Part shown: one piece after another, positions 23,222 to 33,811 of the stretch
Layout of the letters: every line of letters starts with the position of its first letter
How positions within the stretch are numbered: the stretch's first letter is position 1
Origin: Ambrosia x helenae
Taxonomy: Eukaryota > Streptophyta > Magnoliopsida > Asterales > Asteraceae
Length of the DNA: 64,000 nt
Assembly (NCBI GenBank): GCA_030844895.1
Contig: CM061224.1
Span: 76,082,567 to 76,146,566, forward strand
Direction of reading: 5' to 3'
Position numbers and translations under genes: made by a program
The notes under the pieces: generated by a model
What the model was told of the DNA's origin: nothing
Database searches by the model: none
What the model saw: the letters and a program-made list of their open reading frames with translations, nothing else

Positions 23222-24376
23222 AGCACTCATCTCAAAACTCTGCTGTCATGAGTTTTCTGAACTCTTCACACATTTGGTTACATGTGGATCCAAAAATGAT
23301 GTCATCCACATATATTTGAACAATCATTAAGTGTTTCCCTTTCCATTTAAGAAATAAAGTTTTGTCAATTTTACCTCTTGTGAAGCCAATGGATAAGAGA
23401 AATGTGGAAAGAGTTTCATACCAGGCCCTTGGTGCTTGTTTGAGTCCATACAAAGCTTTGTTGAGCTTGTAGACATAGTCAAGATGGAATGTGTCTTCAA
23501 AACCAGTGGCTGACATACATAGACTTCCTCCTGAATTTTGCCATAAAGGAAAGCACATTTGATGTCCATCTGATACACCTTTATGTTGTGGTTGACAGCA
23601 AAGGCTAAAAAGAGTCTGATGGCCTCTAGTCTAGCTACAGGAGTAAAGGTCTCATCATAATCTATTCCTTCTTCTTGTCTGAAGCCTTGAACCACAAGCC
23701 TGGCTTTATTCTTGACAACAATACCCCTTTCATCAGTCTTGTTTTTGAAGACCCACTTTGTTCCTATAGGACAAACATCCTTAGGAAGTGGTACAAGCTC
23801 CCATACTTGTTGTCTTTTGAATTGAAGGAGTTCTTCTTGCATGGCTTCTACCCAACTGTTGTCTTTCAGTGCCTCTTGGTACTTGACAGGTTGTGTGAGG
23901 GATAAGAAACCTGCAAAAAGACAGATATTTGAGGATTGGCTTCTTGTGAGCACACCCTCTCTGATGTTGCCAATGATCTGGTCTGGTGGATGAGCTCTTA
24001 AGTAAATAAGATCTCCTTGATATGGGACAATGGCATTTTGAGGTGATGGGCAGAGGTTTGGTGACTCTGTTGGTGTAACATCTGTTGGTACTTCTGTAGT
24101 GCCATCAGATGTTTGGAATGGTAATGGAGGAATGGGTCCAAGTGGTGTGAAACTTGACTGACTTTTGTCAACAGATGATTGACTTTTGTCAACAGATGAT
24201 AGGTCAGTGGCTGTGAGGGTGAGGCAGTGGTTTGAGGATAGGACTGGCCAACAGTGGTTGACACAGCTGTGGCAGAGTTTTGACAATTGTTTTGAACAGC
24301 TGCTTCCTCTGAGGGCAGAATAAACTTTGTAGTGACTGGGGATCACAACATCTGTTCTGTAATCTTGCCGTGGAGA
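23222..24376 (-). pseudogene. Copia-A reverse transcriptase, truncated
   Basis: The frame 24346-23327 and the overlapping 23558-23232 give a Copia RT_2 domain: WVEAMQEELLQFKRQQVWEL, GTKWVFKNK, NKARLVVQGFRQEEGIDYDE, FTPVARLEAIR, QMDIKCAFLYG and KALYGLKQAPRAWYE. The catalytic YVDDIIFGST is present at about 23291-23320. One frameshift lies near 23540. The sequence stops at ...EFRKLMTAEF-EMS, where RT normally continues into its thumb and then RNase H. One extra T shifts the frame there, and the next codons already belong to the envelope-like ORF. RNase H is absent. Confidence 0.85.
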
Positions 24377-26078
24377 CTATGGAATACCTGCATTGTTAGT
24401 TTTATCAGTGATATCTTCAAATTTGAATTTATCTAAGTCAAATAATTCAGCAGGGTTTGCAGGGATTTTTAGAGATGAAAGTTCATTGAACTTAACATTC
24501 AGAGTTTCTTCTATTGTCTTAGTCCTTGTGTTAAACACTTTGTAGGCCTTAGCAGTAGAAGAATATCCCAGAAAATAACCACAGTCTACTTTGGCTGCAA
24601 ATTTTGAAATGGAATCTTTGAGATTTAAAATGAAACATGGGCAGCCAAAGATTTTGAAAAATGAGATTAATGGTTTGATTTTGAACAAAATTTCATAAGT
24701 AGTTTTTTGATGTCTGGGGTTGATCAAAACTCTGTTTTGAACATAGCAAGCAGTGTTTACAGCTTCTGCCCAAAAGGACAGTGGCAAAACCAGAAATCTG
24801 CTAGCATGGTTCTTGCAGCTTCTATAAGAGTTCTATTTTTCCTCTCAAACTACCCCATTTTGTTCTGGTGTTCTTGGGATGCTGAACTGCCTCACAATCC
24901 CTTTTGACACACAGAAGTAATCCAACTCCTTATTTTTAAACTCTGTTCCATTGTCACCTCCCTGAAGACTTTTACTGGCAAGTCATATTGCTTTTCAACT
25001 TTGGTGACAAAGTCCTTCAATATACCTGCAGTCTCATCCTTAGAATGTAAAAAGTAAGTCCATGTAAACCTAGAAAAATCATCAACTATGACAAGACAAA
25101 ATCTCTTTCTTCTTAGACTCATGATTTTAACAGGGCCAAACAAGTCCATGTGCAACAGTTGTAGACACTGACTAGTTTTGGACTCATCAATGGATTTGTA
25201 AGAGCTTTTATGTTGTTTTCTTTTAAGCAGGAAACACAATGCTCATCACATTTAAATTCTTTTGATGGTAAACCTCTGACAAGGCTTTGTTTTGAGAGTG
25301 TGTTGATAGTATTAAGGTTGGTGTGACCCAATCTCCTATGCCACATTTCTGTCTCCTTAGTGGAGGCAGCAGAAAACAGACAAACATTTGCCATAGGATT
25401 GTCCTTTAACATATCAACAACATACACATTGCCACTTCTATGAGCAACAAGCTGTGCTTTGCTCTCAGCAATAATGGTATCAATCTTTTTCACCACTTCT
25501 GGCCCAATAATCTTACAAGTTTTCTTTGTGAAAAATGAGCCATAACCTTTGTCACTCATTTGGGAAACACTCAGAAGATTAAACTTGAGATTATCAATAA
25601 GATTGACATTTTCAAACTTGAGTTTTCCAGCCTGTACAGTCCCTGAACCCAACACCTTACCTTTAGAATCATTACCAAAGGATATATCACCCCCTCCATG
25701 AGCCAAGAAGTCCAGAAGTAGGGCTCTACATCCTGTCATGTGCCTGGAACCTCCACTATCTACATACCAAAGACTATCTAAACAAGCAGAAGCTCCCTGC
25801 ACATCAGTAAATGATTAGTTTTGGTGAGTGTCCAAAGCCAAGTTGGCTTTGGATGGGTCCTCAGACCTTTCAGACTCAAGCTTTGGAAGGTGATCAGTGG
25901 TTTGGACCAATTTCTGAATTAAGGTCAACAACTGCTGCTGACCATTTGCCAGTGCTTGGATGTCAACACTTGGGGCAGCAGTTGTTTGATCACTTCCTGA
26001 CAGATGATAATACCCATAATGGATTTCTGTTCACCTTGGTTTAGAGGGTCTTTTTGGCTCCCCATAAACATGTGGCAG
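24377..26078 (-). pseudogene. Copia-A protease, GAG-pre-integrase and integrase, broken
   Basis: Protease: WYVDSGGSRHMTG (about 25727-25766) with the D-S-G active site. GAG-pre-integrase zinc region: MWHRRLGHTNLN (25300s) followed by CDEHCVSC, an H-H-C-C pattern. Integrase core: HMDLFGPVK (first Asp, about 25150) and VIVDDFSRFTW. A frameshift near 24940 disrupts the block that should hold the second catalytic Asp. The rest resumes at SFWAEAVNTACYVQNRVL (24377-24787). The left end of this segment (26078) is the break made by Gypsy-2; its upstream continuation is the gag segment at 33812. Confidence 0.85.
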
Positions 26079-27400
26079 TGTCACACCCTCAAATTTCCAC
26101 CTGCGGAGTTCTACCGCGAGGCGTGTGACACACCAGGATCCAAGTCAACGGTCACAATAAACGACGTCTAAATGTAAAAACATACGTAAATAAGAACCAT
26201 GCATAAGTTTAAAACCAACATTCAAACAGTGCGGAAGCATTTAAAGTTTACAAAAGTCATGCATAAATAAAACATAAGTTCAAAAGTTCATGATTCCAAA
26301 ACGTGCAGATGAGACCCTAGACGCGAGACGACTCCAGTGCGACCACGTGCGCCTATCCGACAGCTGCTACCTTAGCGACCTGAGAAAACATGCTAAAAGA
26401 GTCAACATATAATGCTGGTGAGTTCACAGGTTTTAAATTAAACGTTTAAAGTGTTCCTTCGAAAACCGTTACCATCACAATTACTACTATGCTTATGAGA
26501 ACGCCAAACCAGGCGCAGAATGAGATACTCATACGGGTGAAACCATTACTGACTGAGCCGTGTGTTACCCTTAGTTCCTATGGGCTACCGTCATCGCCGG
26601 TAGACCTTGTTTTGTTAGAGACAATATGCACCCGCCCGGTCCAACCGTCGAGTGGGGTTTGTCAGTTCCCAATAGCGCTATCCATATTTCCCCGCCATAT
26701 ACCCATGTTAGTGGTTTCAAGGGATTTTCGATGAACCGTATAGTAAAATAAGTGAGCCATAGTATAAAGTGATAAAGAGTCATGAGCTATAAGCGTTTAA
26801 CAAGTCATAAGTCATAAAAGAGTTTTAAGCATGTTTCTCCCCCGAAAACATAAACAGTAAAATGTGGGGCCGTGAACTCACCTTAAGTTGCGTATTCCGT
26901 TTAAGAGTAAACCGTATGCGTGATATGAGCAAACCGTCTGTGAGGTATGATAGCCCCAACTATTGGCGACCTATCATAAGATATGTGTCAAGTTAGACTA
27001 ATAACCCATCGGGTTCATTAGTCCCTACGTCCAGTCCATGACCATTATGTGTCCGAAAAGCATGTTTAACCGACAACCAGACAACGTAAGACAAGACTCG
27101 ACATCCCATTGGTGACCCGACATTCCACGTGTTAGAGAAATATAAGACATCATGCCACATATGCAATTAAACACTTAATACGCGCAACAGTTCACCTAGT
27201 CTAGCATAATGTCTGATTAACGCATAAACAGGTCCGAATACGTGTTACTAAGTCATTGGGTGAATCCCGGGGTTCCTATCATGTTCCTAGGCGTCAAATC
27301 ATGTTCCGGGATGTTAAAATATACATACAGCAGCATTACACGCGATTAGGAATCAAACTAGCAATTAGGAAAAGTCAACATGTGATCAGGGTGGGTCAAC

Positions 27401-27476
27401 AGGCGATTACAAGGCTAATCGCCTATATATACACACGAGTAGGCTTCCCTTCAGGCGATTACACCCCTAATCGCCT
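27401..27476. repeat. GCGATTA hairpins, downstream cluster (Gypsy-2 3' LTR)
   Basis: Two perfect inverted repeats with 9-nt arms (aggcgatta/taatcgcct): 27401-27409/27416-27424 and 27453-27461/27468-27476. Single copies of gcgattagg flank them. Repeated at 32330-32405 in the 5' LTR. Confidence 0.75.
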
Positions 27477-28298
27477 ATAGCATCATGCGATTAGGGTGCT
27501 ACTCGCCTGCTGTAGCTGTACAATGCAATTTCGCGCGTTTAACGCTCCAAATCAAATCCGAAACATGTAAAAACATCCAATAATCATCCTAACACATTAA
27601 CAAACATATTTCAAGCAAAACCCCTAAGTTTTTATCATTCTAACAGTCCCGAATGCGAGCGCTTTCCCAAAATGCAACTTAGCATGTAAACATCACATCA
27701 ACATGCAAGAACTTGCCCTAAATAGCAATTATTCAGATTTAACCACATAATCACGTTGTCCGATAGCATCCTACTGTTCTAGCATCATCCTAGAGCAAAC
27801 CCTAACATCACACAATCAACAACACACCTCACATGATCCTTAATCATTCAAAATCCTTCAAATGGGTCAAAATATCAAATATCAACAATACACCACCAAA
27901 ACCATTCAAACTCCTAGGATATCATCATACTAACTTATATCAGCAATAAACATCATAATAACATAAGAACAACCATGATTCAATCCTAAAAATCCTATCT
28001 TTAAACACATATAACACATATAACACATGTAAAGGTGTGGGTTTGTATAAAAACGGTTTTAAATGGATTTTCAAAGATAAAAACATTTATAAGTCAGGTC
28101 TGGACGTTTAGGGAGTAAAACATAATCATTTAAAGGTTTGGGTTTGAAGAACACACCTTGAAATCAAGAGGTGATGATGGAATAAGCTTGAAAATGGTGG
28201 TTTTGATGCAAAAACGAGTTCCAGAGGGTATTTGTGTGTTGGGTTATGTTATGGGACGGCTAGGGTTGCACAAATGATGTTTTGGAGGTCAAGGGTGG

Positions 28299-28307
28299 TA
28301 TTTATAG
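28299..28307 (-). promoter_or_regulatory. TATA box of Gypsy-2 LTR
   Basis: CTATAAATA on the minus strand, about 47 bp downstream of the hairpin cluster; identical at 33229-33237. Confidence 0.65.
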
Positions 28308-28353
28308 GCGTTTTTGGTCGTCCAGCACGTATCATGCGAGTATGCAGACTTAT

Positions 28354-28494
28354 ATGCGATTAGGGAGCCTAATCGCATGACTGTTCATGCGATTGGGGCC
28401 TAATCGCATGAAACATTGTGTGATTAGCCCCCTACTCGCTAGTAACTCCCTCCAATCGCCCCTATACAGGCGATTAGGCAAGCCTAATCGCCTG
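28354..28494. repeat. GCGATTAGG hairpins upstream of the Gypsy-2 TATA box
   Basis: Three perfect hairpins share one word: arms 28354-28364/28368-28378 (11 nt), 28386-28394/28402-28410 (9 nt) and 28467-28479/28482-28494 (13 nt, caggcgattaggc). Repeated in the 5' LTR at about 33284-33424. Confidence 0.78.
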
Positions 28495-28774
28495 TAACCC
28501 CTGTGTTTGTGTGTTTTGCGCGTTAAACCCCGTTTTAACACATGTTAGCATATATTCACATACCGACAAGTCACATAATGATTGTAATCATATAATGCAT
28601 GATAAATAACACGTTCCCGCCCGATCACCAATTTCCGGGACCCGAGACTTGCGTATGTTAAAACCCTAATGTTGTGCGATTCGACTCGACCGACCTTGTT
28701 ATGTGTAACGTATGCGCGACTCGCTAAGGTAGACTTACTAAGTTTTCAAAAGTTAGTTACCGAAAGTTGCCGGG

Positions 28775-28893
28775 TGTCACATCATCCCCCTGTTGAAAGA
28801 ATTTTCGTCCCGAAAATTTCCCGGAGTCGAGGAGAGAAAACAAATAAGAAGAAAAAATTTTCCGGGTCGTCACATCATCCCCCTGTTGAAAGG
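28775..28893 (-). promoter_or_regulatory. Duplicated polypurine tract and shifted LTR boundary of Gypsy-2
   Basis: tgtcaca + tcatccccctgttgaaag occurs at 28775-28799 and again 93 bp on at 28868-28892. The second copy is the real PPT, because the LTR of the other end (33806) stops at the matching tgtcaca before GGCAG. The first copy therefore lies inside both LTRs (33706-33731 in the 5' LTR). Confidence 0.8.
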
Positions 28894-29094
28894 AATCTCG
28901 TCCCGAGATTCTTTCGGCTTCAACAGTAATGAGTGTCGACCTCTGCGCCCAAGTAACGTTTCCCCAAAATACAACAAGTGAAGGTCATAAACCAAACGTG
29001 CCAGTAACAACCGGGAAACCATTTTTCCCAAATATGAGTATGAGACAAGAGACCCCCGATGAAAGCCTACTGGAGCCTACTATGATCGGTATAA

Positions 29095-30504
29095 CTAATC
29101 CACGGTACCGTCCAAGTAGCATCCCCAAAGGACCCTCATCGACCCAACGAATGAGAAACAGCGGCCAAACCACAAAGAAAACACCCGAAACACGAACGCA
29201 CAACGATGCGGATAAAAGTATAACCGAAGCGTAACAAGAGATAAGAGAGAATACGTACGGGTAACAGTGTCTGGGTCCACCTGGTTCTCCCTAGCACCGA
29301 TCACATAAGCATGAGCACGAGTCCACCGGCCACCGCCTTCCTTGTCCCCAACCTTCCCTGCAGTCTCTGTGCCCCCTTGATTCAACTTGGGACAGCTTCG
29401 CTTGAAGTGCCCCGCTTCCCCACAATGAAAGCAACCCTGGTTCCCCTGTGGAGCAGGGGTAGTAATAGCAGTAGTCTGGGTCGTCCTGGAAAGGTTGACC
29501 CTACAATCCTTGGCAAAATGCCCCGGCTTCTGACAACGCTCACAGCGAAAACTCTCACAAGTACCATAGTGATGAAACCCACAACGTCCACACTTAGGGC
29601 TTTTCCCAGCATAGCCCCCCTGTTTCTGGTCCGATGCTGACCCAGAAGCTTCAGTCTTCTTTGCTGCCGGTTGTCGCTGAGTCCCCGATGAACCCTTATC
29701 CACGCTTTCCCACTTCCTCTTGTTCTCAGCCGGCGCCTTCACAGAAGAGCCTCTAGGAGGCAAGACACCCTCAGAAATCTTCAAGTTGGTCATCTTAGTA
29801 GCTGACCGCACAGCCTCTGATATAGTAGTAGGATCCCTAGCAGACACCAGTCCCGCAATCTCTGGCACCAAACCCGCAAGATACTGCTCTATCCTCCTAT
29901 ACTCTGGTGTAGACAAACCTGGACACATCACTGCTAGCTCGTTGTGCCTGATCGTGTACTCCTCAACCTCAGAACCAACCATCTTAAGATTCCCATATTC
30001 CTGTTCCAACCTCTTAATCTCCTCACGTGGGCAATACTCCTCCTTCAACCTACGCACAAAATCCGCCCAAGGCATGGCGTTGGCCTCCCCAAGACCAAGT
30101 GTCTGTGTGACGCAGTTCCACCACGTCAAGGCGGCTCCTACAAAAGTCCCCGAAGCAAACTTCACCCAATCCACCGCTGGAGTCTCACATAAAGCAAATA
30201 CCGACTCCGTCTTCTCCAACCACCTGAGTAACTCCACAGCTCCCTCCGTACCCTGGAAGCTGAGAGGCTGACAATCCTTAAACCGCTTATAGGCAACACC
30301 TGCCTGAACCGGAGGAGCAGCAGCACCCATGAAAGTCTGCTGGGCTGCCTGAAAAGCAGCTAGTGCAACGCCCAACTGTTGCTGCATCATCTCATTGAGT
30401 TCCTCATGCGTCATAGTAATGTTACCACCACCTCTACCCCCACCACGGCGTCCACCTCCGCCACCACGGCGTCCACCTGCACGTCCACCAGCGCGACCAG
30501 ACAT
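29095..30504 (-). CDS. Gypsy-2 gag polyprotein (open, with non-coding-derived C-terminus)
   Basis: The start is taken at MSGRAGG (30504) rather than the Met nine codons upstream, because Gly/Arg-rich gag starts are usual here. After the basic G/R segment come a Gln-rich helix (EMMQQQLGVALAAFQ), the capsid-like Retrotrans_gag domain (WLEKTESVFALC ... ALTWWNCVTQTLG ... EEYCPREEIKRLEQEY ... HNELAVMCPGL), a linker, and three zinc motifs: CGRCGFHHYGTC, the CCHC knuckle CERCQKPGHFAKDC and the CCHC knuckle CFHCGEAGHFKRSC. The frame then reads the very start of protease (ARAHAYVIGARENQVDPDTVT) and at about 29255 runs into unrelated hydrophobic sequence to a stop at 29095. Gag packages RNA and forms virus-like particles. 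All domains look intact, so it could supply particles but no enzymes. Confidence 0.88.
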   Translation of the reverse strand: MSGRAGGRAGGRRGGGGGRRGGGRGGGNITMTHEELNEMMQQQLGVALAAFQAAQQTFMGAAAPPVQAGVAYKRFKDCQPLSFQGTEGAVELLRWLEKTESVFALCETPAVDWVKFASGTFVGAALTWWNCVTQTLGLGEANAMPWADFVRRLKEEYCPREEIKRLEQEYGNLKMVGSEVEEYTIRHNELAVMCPGLSTPEYRRIEQYLAGLVPEIAGLVSARDPTTISEAVRSATKMTNLKISEGVLPPRGSSVKAPAENKRKWESVDKGSSGTQRQPAAKKTEASGSASDQKQGGYAGKSPKCGRCGFHHYGTCESFRCERCQKPGHFAKDCRVNLSRTTQTTAITTPAPQGNQGCFHCGEAGHFKRSCPKLNQGGTETAGKVGDKEGGGRWTRAHAYVIGARENQVDPDTVTRTYSLLSLVTLRLYFYPHRCAFVFRVFSLWFGRCFSFVGSMRVLWGCYLDGTVD

Positions 30505-30986
30505 GTTCTGCCAAAACATGAGACGAGACACTCAGTACCAAAACAAACCAACCTACAAGTGACCAAACGAACCGGAATGCGGTTCCGGCATGACCCTTAG
30601 TCCGAACACAAAGTCCACCAAGATTTTCATGCATTTCGATTTGTGATTTCGTGTGCACCCGAAATAACAAATCGCTCTACATGGTCCCCTAGGCGTGCTT
30701 CGAGCTAGAACTTCAAGTCACCCGATAACCACATCTCAGGATGATATAACTAACTCAAAAGATCAATAAAGAAGTCCCCTCGGCTGTAACCCAAAGGAGG
30801 AAATAATGTGAAGCTAGAAATAGCCAAGAATGAGATAAGTAATGTGACACTGTATGGTAAGGAGACCGACACCCCCGACAAGGTTAGTATGTTTGCCCAA
30901 AAGACACGACTCAAATGTATGTGACCGTCTAGTGTGTGTGACTCGGCTATAGTCTAGACTCTACATGCAGTCCTAGTTCACTATAA

Positions 30987-31004
30987 CCATTGGCTCTGAT
31001 ACCA
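30987..31004 (-). promoter_or_regulatory. Gypsy-2 primer binding site (initiator Met tRNA)
   Basis: The minus strand reads TGGTATCAGAGCCAATGG, three bases from the 5' LTR edge (31008). Confidence 0.92.
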
Positions 31005-31007
31005 ATC

Positions 31008-33806
31008 TGTCACACCCTCAAATTTCCACCTGCGGAGTTCTACCGCGAGGCGTGTGACACACCAGGATCCAAGTCAACGGTCACAATAAACGACGTCTAA
31101 ATGTAAAAACATACGTAAATAAGAACCATGCATAAGTTTAAAACCAACATTCAAACAGTGCGGAAGCATTTAAAGTTTACAAAAGTCATGCATAAATAAA
31201 ACATAAGTTCAAAAGTTCATGATTCCAAAACGTGCAGATGAGACCCTAGACGCGAGACGACTCCAGTGCGACCACGTGCGCCTATCCGACAGCTGCTACC
31301 TTAGCGACCTGAGAAAACATGCTAAAAGAGTCAACATATAATGCTGGTGAGTTCACAGGTTTTAAATTAAACGTTTAAAGTGTTCCTTCGAAAACCGTTA
31401 CCATCACAATTACTACTATGCTTATGAGAACGCCAAACCAGGCGCAGAATGAGATACTCATACGGGTGAAACCATTACTGACTGAGCCGTGTGTTACCCT
31501 TAGTTCCTATGGGCTACCGTCATCGCCGGTAGACCTTGTTTTGTTAGAGACAATATGCACCCGCCCGGTCCAACCGTCGAGTGGGGTTTGTCAGTTCCCA
31601 ATAGCGCTATCCATATTTCCCCGCCATATACCCATGTTAGTGGTTTCAAGGGATTTTCGATGAACCGTATAGTAAGATAAGTGAGCCATAGTATAACGTG
31701 ATAAAGAGTCATGAGCTATAAGCGTTTAACAAGTCATAAGTCATAAAAGAGTTTTAAGCATGTTTCTCCCCCGAAAACATAAACAGTAAAATGTGGGGCC
31801 GTGAACTCACCTTAAGTTGCGTATTCCGTTTAAGAGTAAACCGTATGCGTGATATGAGCAAACCGTCTGTGAGGTATGATAGCCCCAACTATTGGCGACC
31901 TATCATAAGATATGTGTCAAGTTAGACTAATAACCCATCGGGTTCATTAGTCCCTACGTCCAGTCCATGACCATTATGTGTCCGAAAAGCATGTTTAACC
32001 GACAACCAGACAACGTAAGACAAGACTCGACATCCCATTGGTGACCCGACATTCCACGTGTTAGAGAAATATAAGACATCATGCCACATATGCAATTAAA
32101 CACTTAATACGCGCAACAGTTCACCTAGTCTAGCATAATGTCTGATTAACGCATAAACAGGTCCGAATACGTGTTACTAAGTCATTGGGTGAATCCCGGG
32201 GTTCCTATCATGTTCCTAGGCGTCAAATCATGTTCCGGGATGTTAAAATATACATACAGCAGCATTACACGCGATTAGGAATCAAACTAGCAATTAGGAA
32301 AAGTCAACATGTGATCAGGGTGGGTCAACAGGCGATTACAAGGCTAATCGCCTATATATACACACGAGTAGGCTTCCCTTCAGGCGATTACACCCCTAAT
32401 CGCCTATAGCATCATGCGATTAGGGTGCTACTCGCCTGCTGTAGCTGTACAATGCAATTTCGCGCGTTTAACGCTCCAAATCAAATCCGAAACATGTAAA
32501 AACATCCAATAATCATCCTAACACATTAACAAACATATTTCAAGCAAAACCCCTATGTTTTTATCATTCTAACAGTCCCGAATGCGAGCGCTTTCCCAAA
32601 ATGGCAACTTAGCATGTAAACATCACATCAACATGCAAGAACTTGCCCTAAATAGCAATTATTCAGATTTAACCACATAATCACGTTGTCCGATAGCATC
32701 CTACTGTTCTAGCATCATCCTAGAGCAAACCCTAACATCACACAATCAACAACACACCTCACATGATCCTTAATCATTCAAAATCCTTCAAATGGGTCAA
32801 AATATCAAATATCAACAATACACCACCAAAACCATTCAAACTCCTAGGATATCATCATACTAACTTATATCAGCAATAAACATCATAATAACATAAGAAC
32901 AACCATGATTCAATCCTAAAAATCCTATCTTTAAACACATATAACACATATAACACATGTAAAGGTGTGGGTTTGTATAAAAACGGTTTTAAATGGATTT
33001 TCAAAGATAAAAACATTTATAAGTCAGGTCTGGACGTTTAGGGAGTAAAACATAATCATTTAAAGGTTTGGGTTTGAAGAACACACCTTGAAATCAAGAG
33101 GTGATGATGGAATAAGCTTGAAAATGGTGGTTTTGATGCAAAAACGAGTTCCAGAGGGTATTTGTGTGTTGGGTTATGTTATGGGACGGCTAGGGTTGCA
33201 CAAATGATGTTTTGGAGGTCAAGGGTGGTATTTATAGGCGTTTTTGGTCGTCCAGCACGTATCATGCGAGTATGCAGACTTATATGCGATTAGGGAGCCT
33301 AATCGCATGACTGTTCATGCGATTGGGGCCTAATCGCATGAACAGTTGTGTGATTAGCCCCCTACTCGCTAGTAACTCCCTCCAATCGCCCCTATACAGG
33401 CGATTAGGCAAGCCTAATCGCCTGTAACCCCTGTGTTTTGTGTGTTTTGCGCGTTAAACCCCGTTTTAACACATGTTAGCACATATTCACATACCGACAA
33501 GTCACATAATGATTGTAATCATATAATGCATGATAAATAACACGTTCCCGCCCGATCACCAATTTCCGGGACCCGAGACTTGCGTATGTTAAAACCCTAA
33601 TGTTGTGCGATTCGACTCGACCGACCTTGTTATGTGTAACGTATGCGCGACTCGCTAAGGTAGACTTACTAAGTTTTCAAAAGTTAGTTACCGAAAGTTG
33701 CCGGGTGTCACATCATCCCCCTGTTGAAAGAATTTTCGTCCCGAAAATTTCCCGGAGTCGAGGAGAGAAAACAAATAAGAAGAAAAAATTTTTCCGGGTC
33801 GTCACA
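31008..33806 (-). repeat. Gypsy-2 5' LTR (2799 bp)
   Basis: Nearly identical to 26079-28874; differences seen by eye include 31676, 31696, about 32556, 32604, about 33342-33346 and a T insertion near 33437. Confidence 0.93.
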
Positions 33807-33811
33807 GGCAG

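Larger units (their letters stand above)
26079..28874 (-). repeat. Gypsy-2 3' LTR (2796 bp)
   Basis: It starts tgtcacaccctc on plus (element end) and finishes ccgggtcgtcaca. It contains an old LTR boundary and old PPT copy (28775-28800), hairpin clusters (27401-27476, 28354-28494) and a TATA box (28299-28307). Confidence 0.93.
26079..33806 (-). mobile_element. Gypsy-2: young gag-only Gypsy retrotransposon (TR-GAG type)
   Basis: LTRs 31008-33806 (5') and 26079-28874 (3'), internal region only 2.1 kb, perfect GGCAG target duplications (26074-26078, 33807-33811). The single ORF is an open gag; pol is missing from just inside the protease. About ten differences between two 2.8-kb LTRs (about 0.4% by eye) make it the youngest element in this nest. 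Plants are known to carry terminal-repeat elements with only gag (TR-GAG); this fits that class and is Tekay-like by gag, PBS and LTR size. Confidence 0.92.

Noticed and set aside
26489..26734. 81-codon frame repeated at 31418-31663
   Set aside because: Present twice only because it lies in the two Gypsy-2 LTRs; no family resemblance.
27327..27500. CRISPR-like array of GCGATTA words
   Set aside because: Spacing is irregular, the words form hairpins inside an LTR, and the DNA is a plant nuclear genome.
29720..30271. 183-codon plus-strand frame
   Set aside because: Antisense of the Gypsy-2 gag, which has capsid and zinc motifs.
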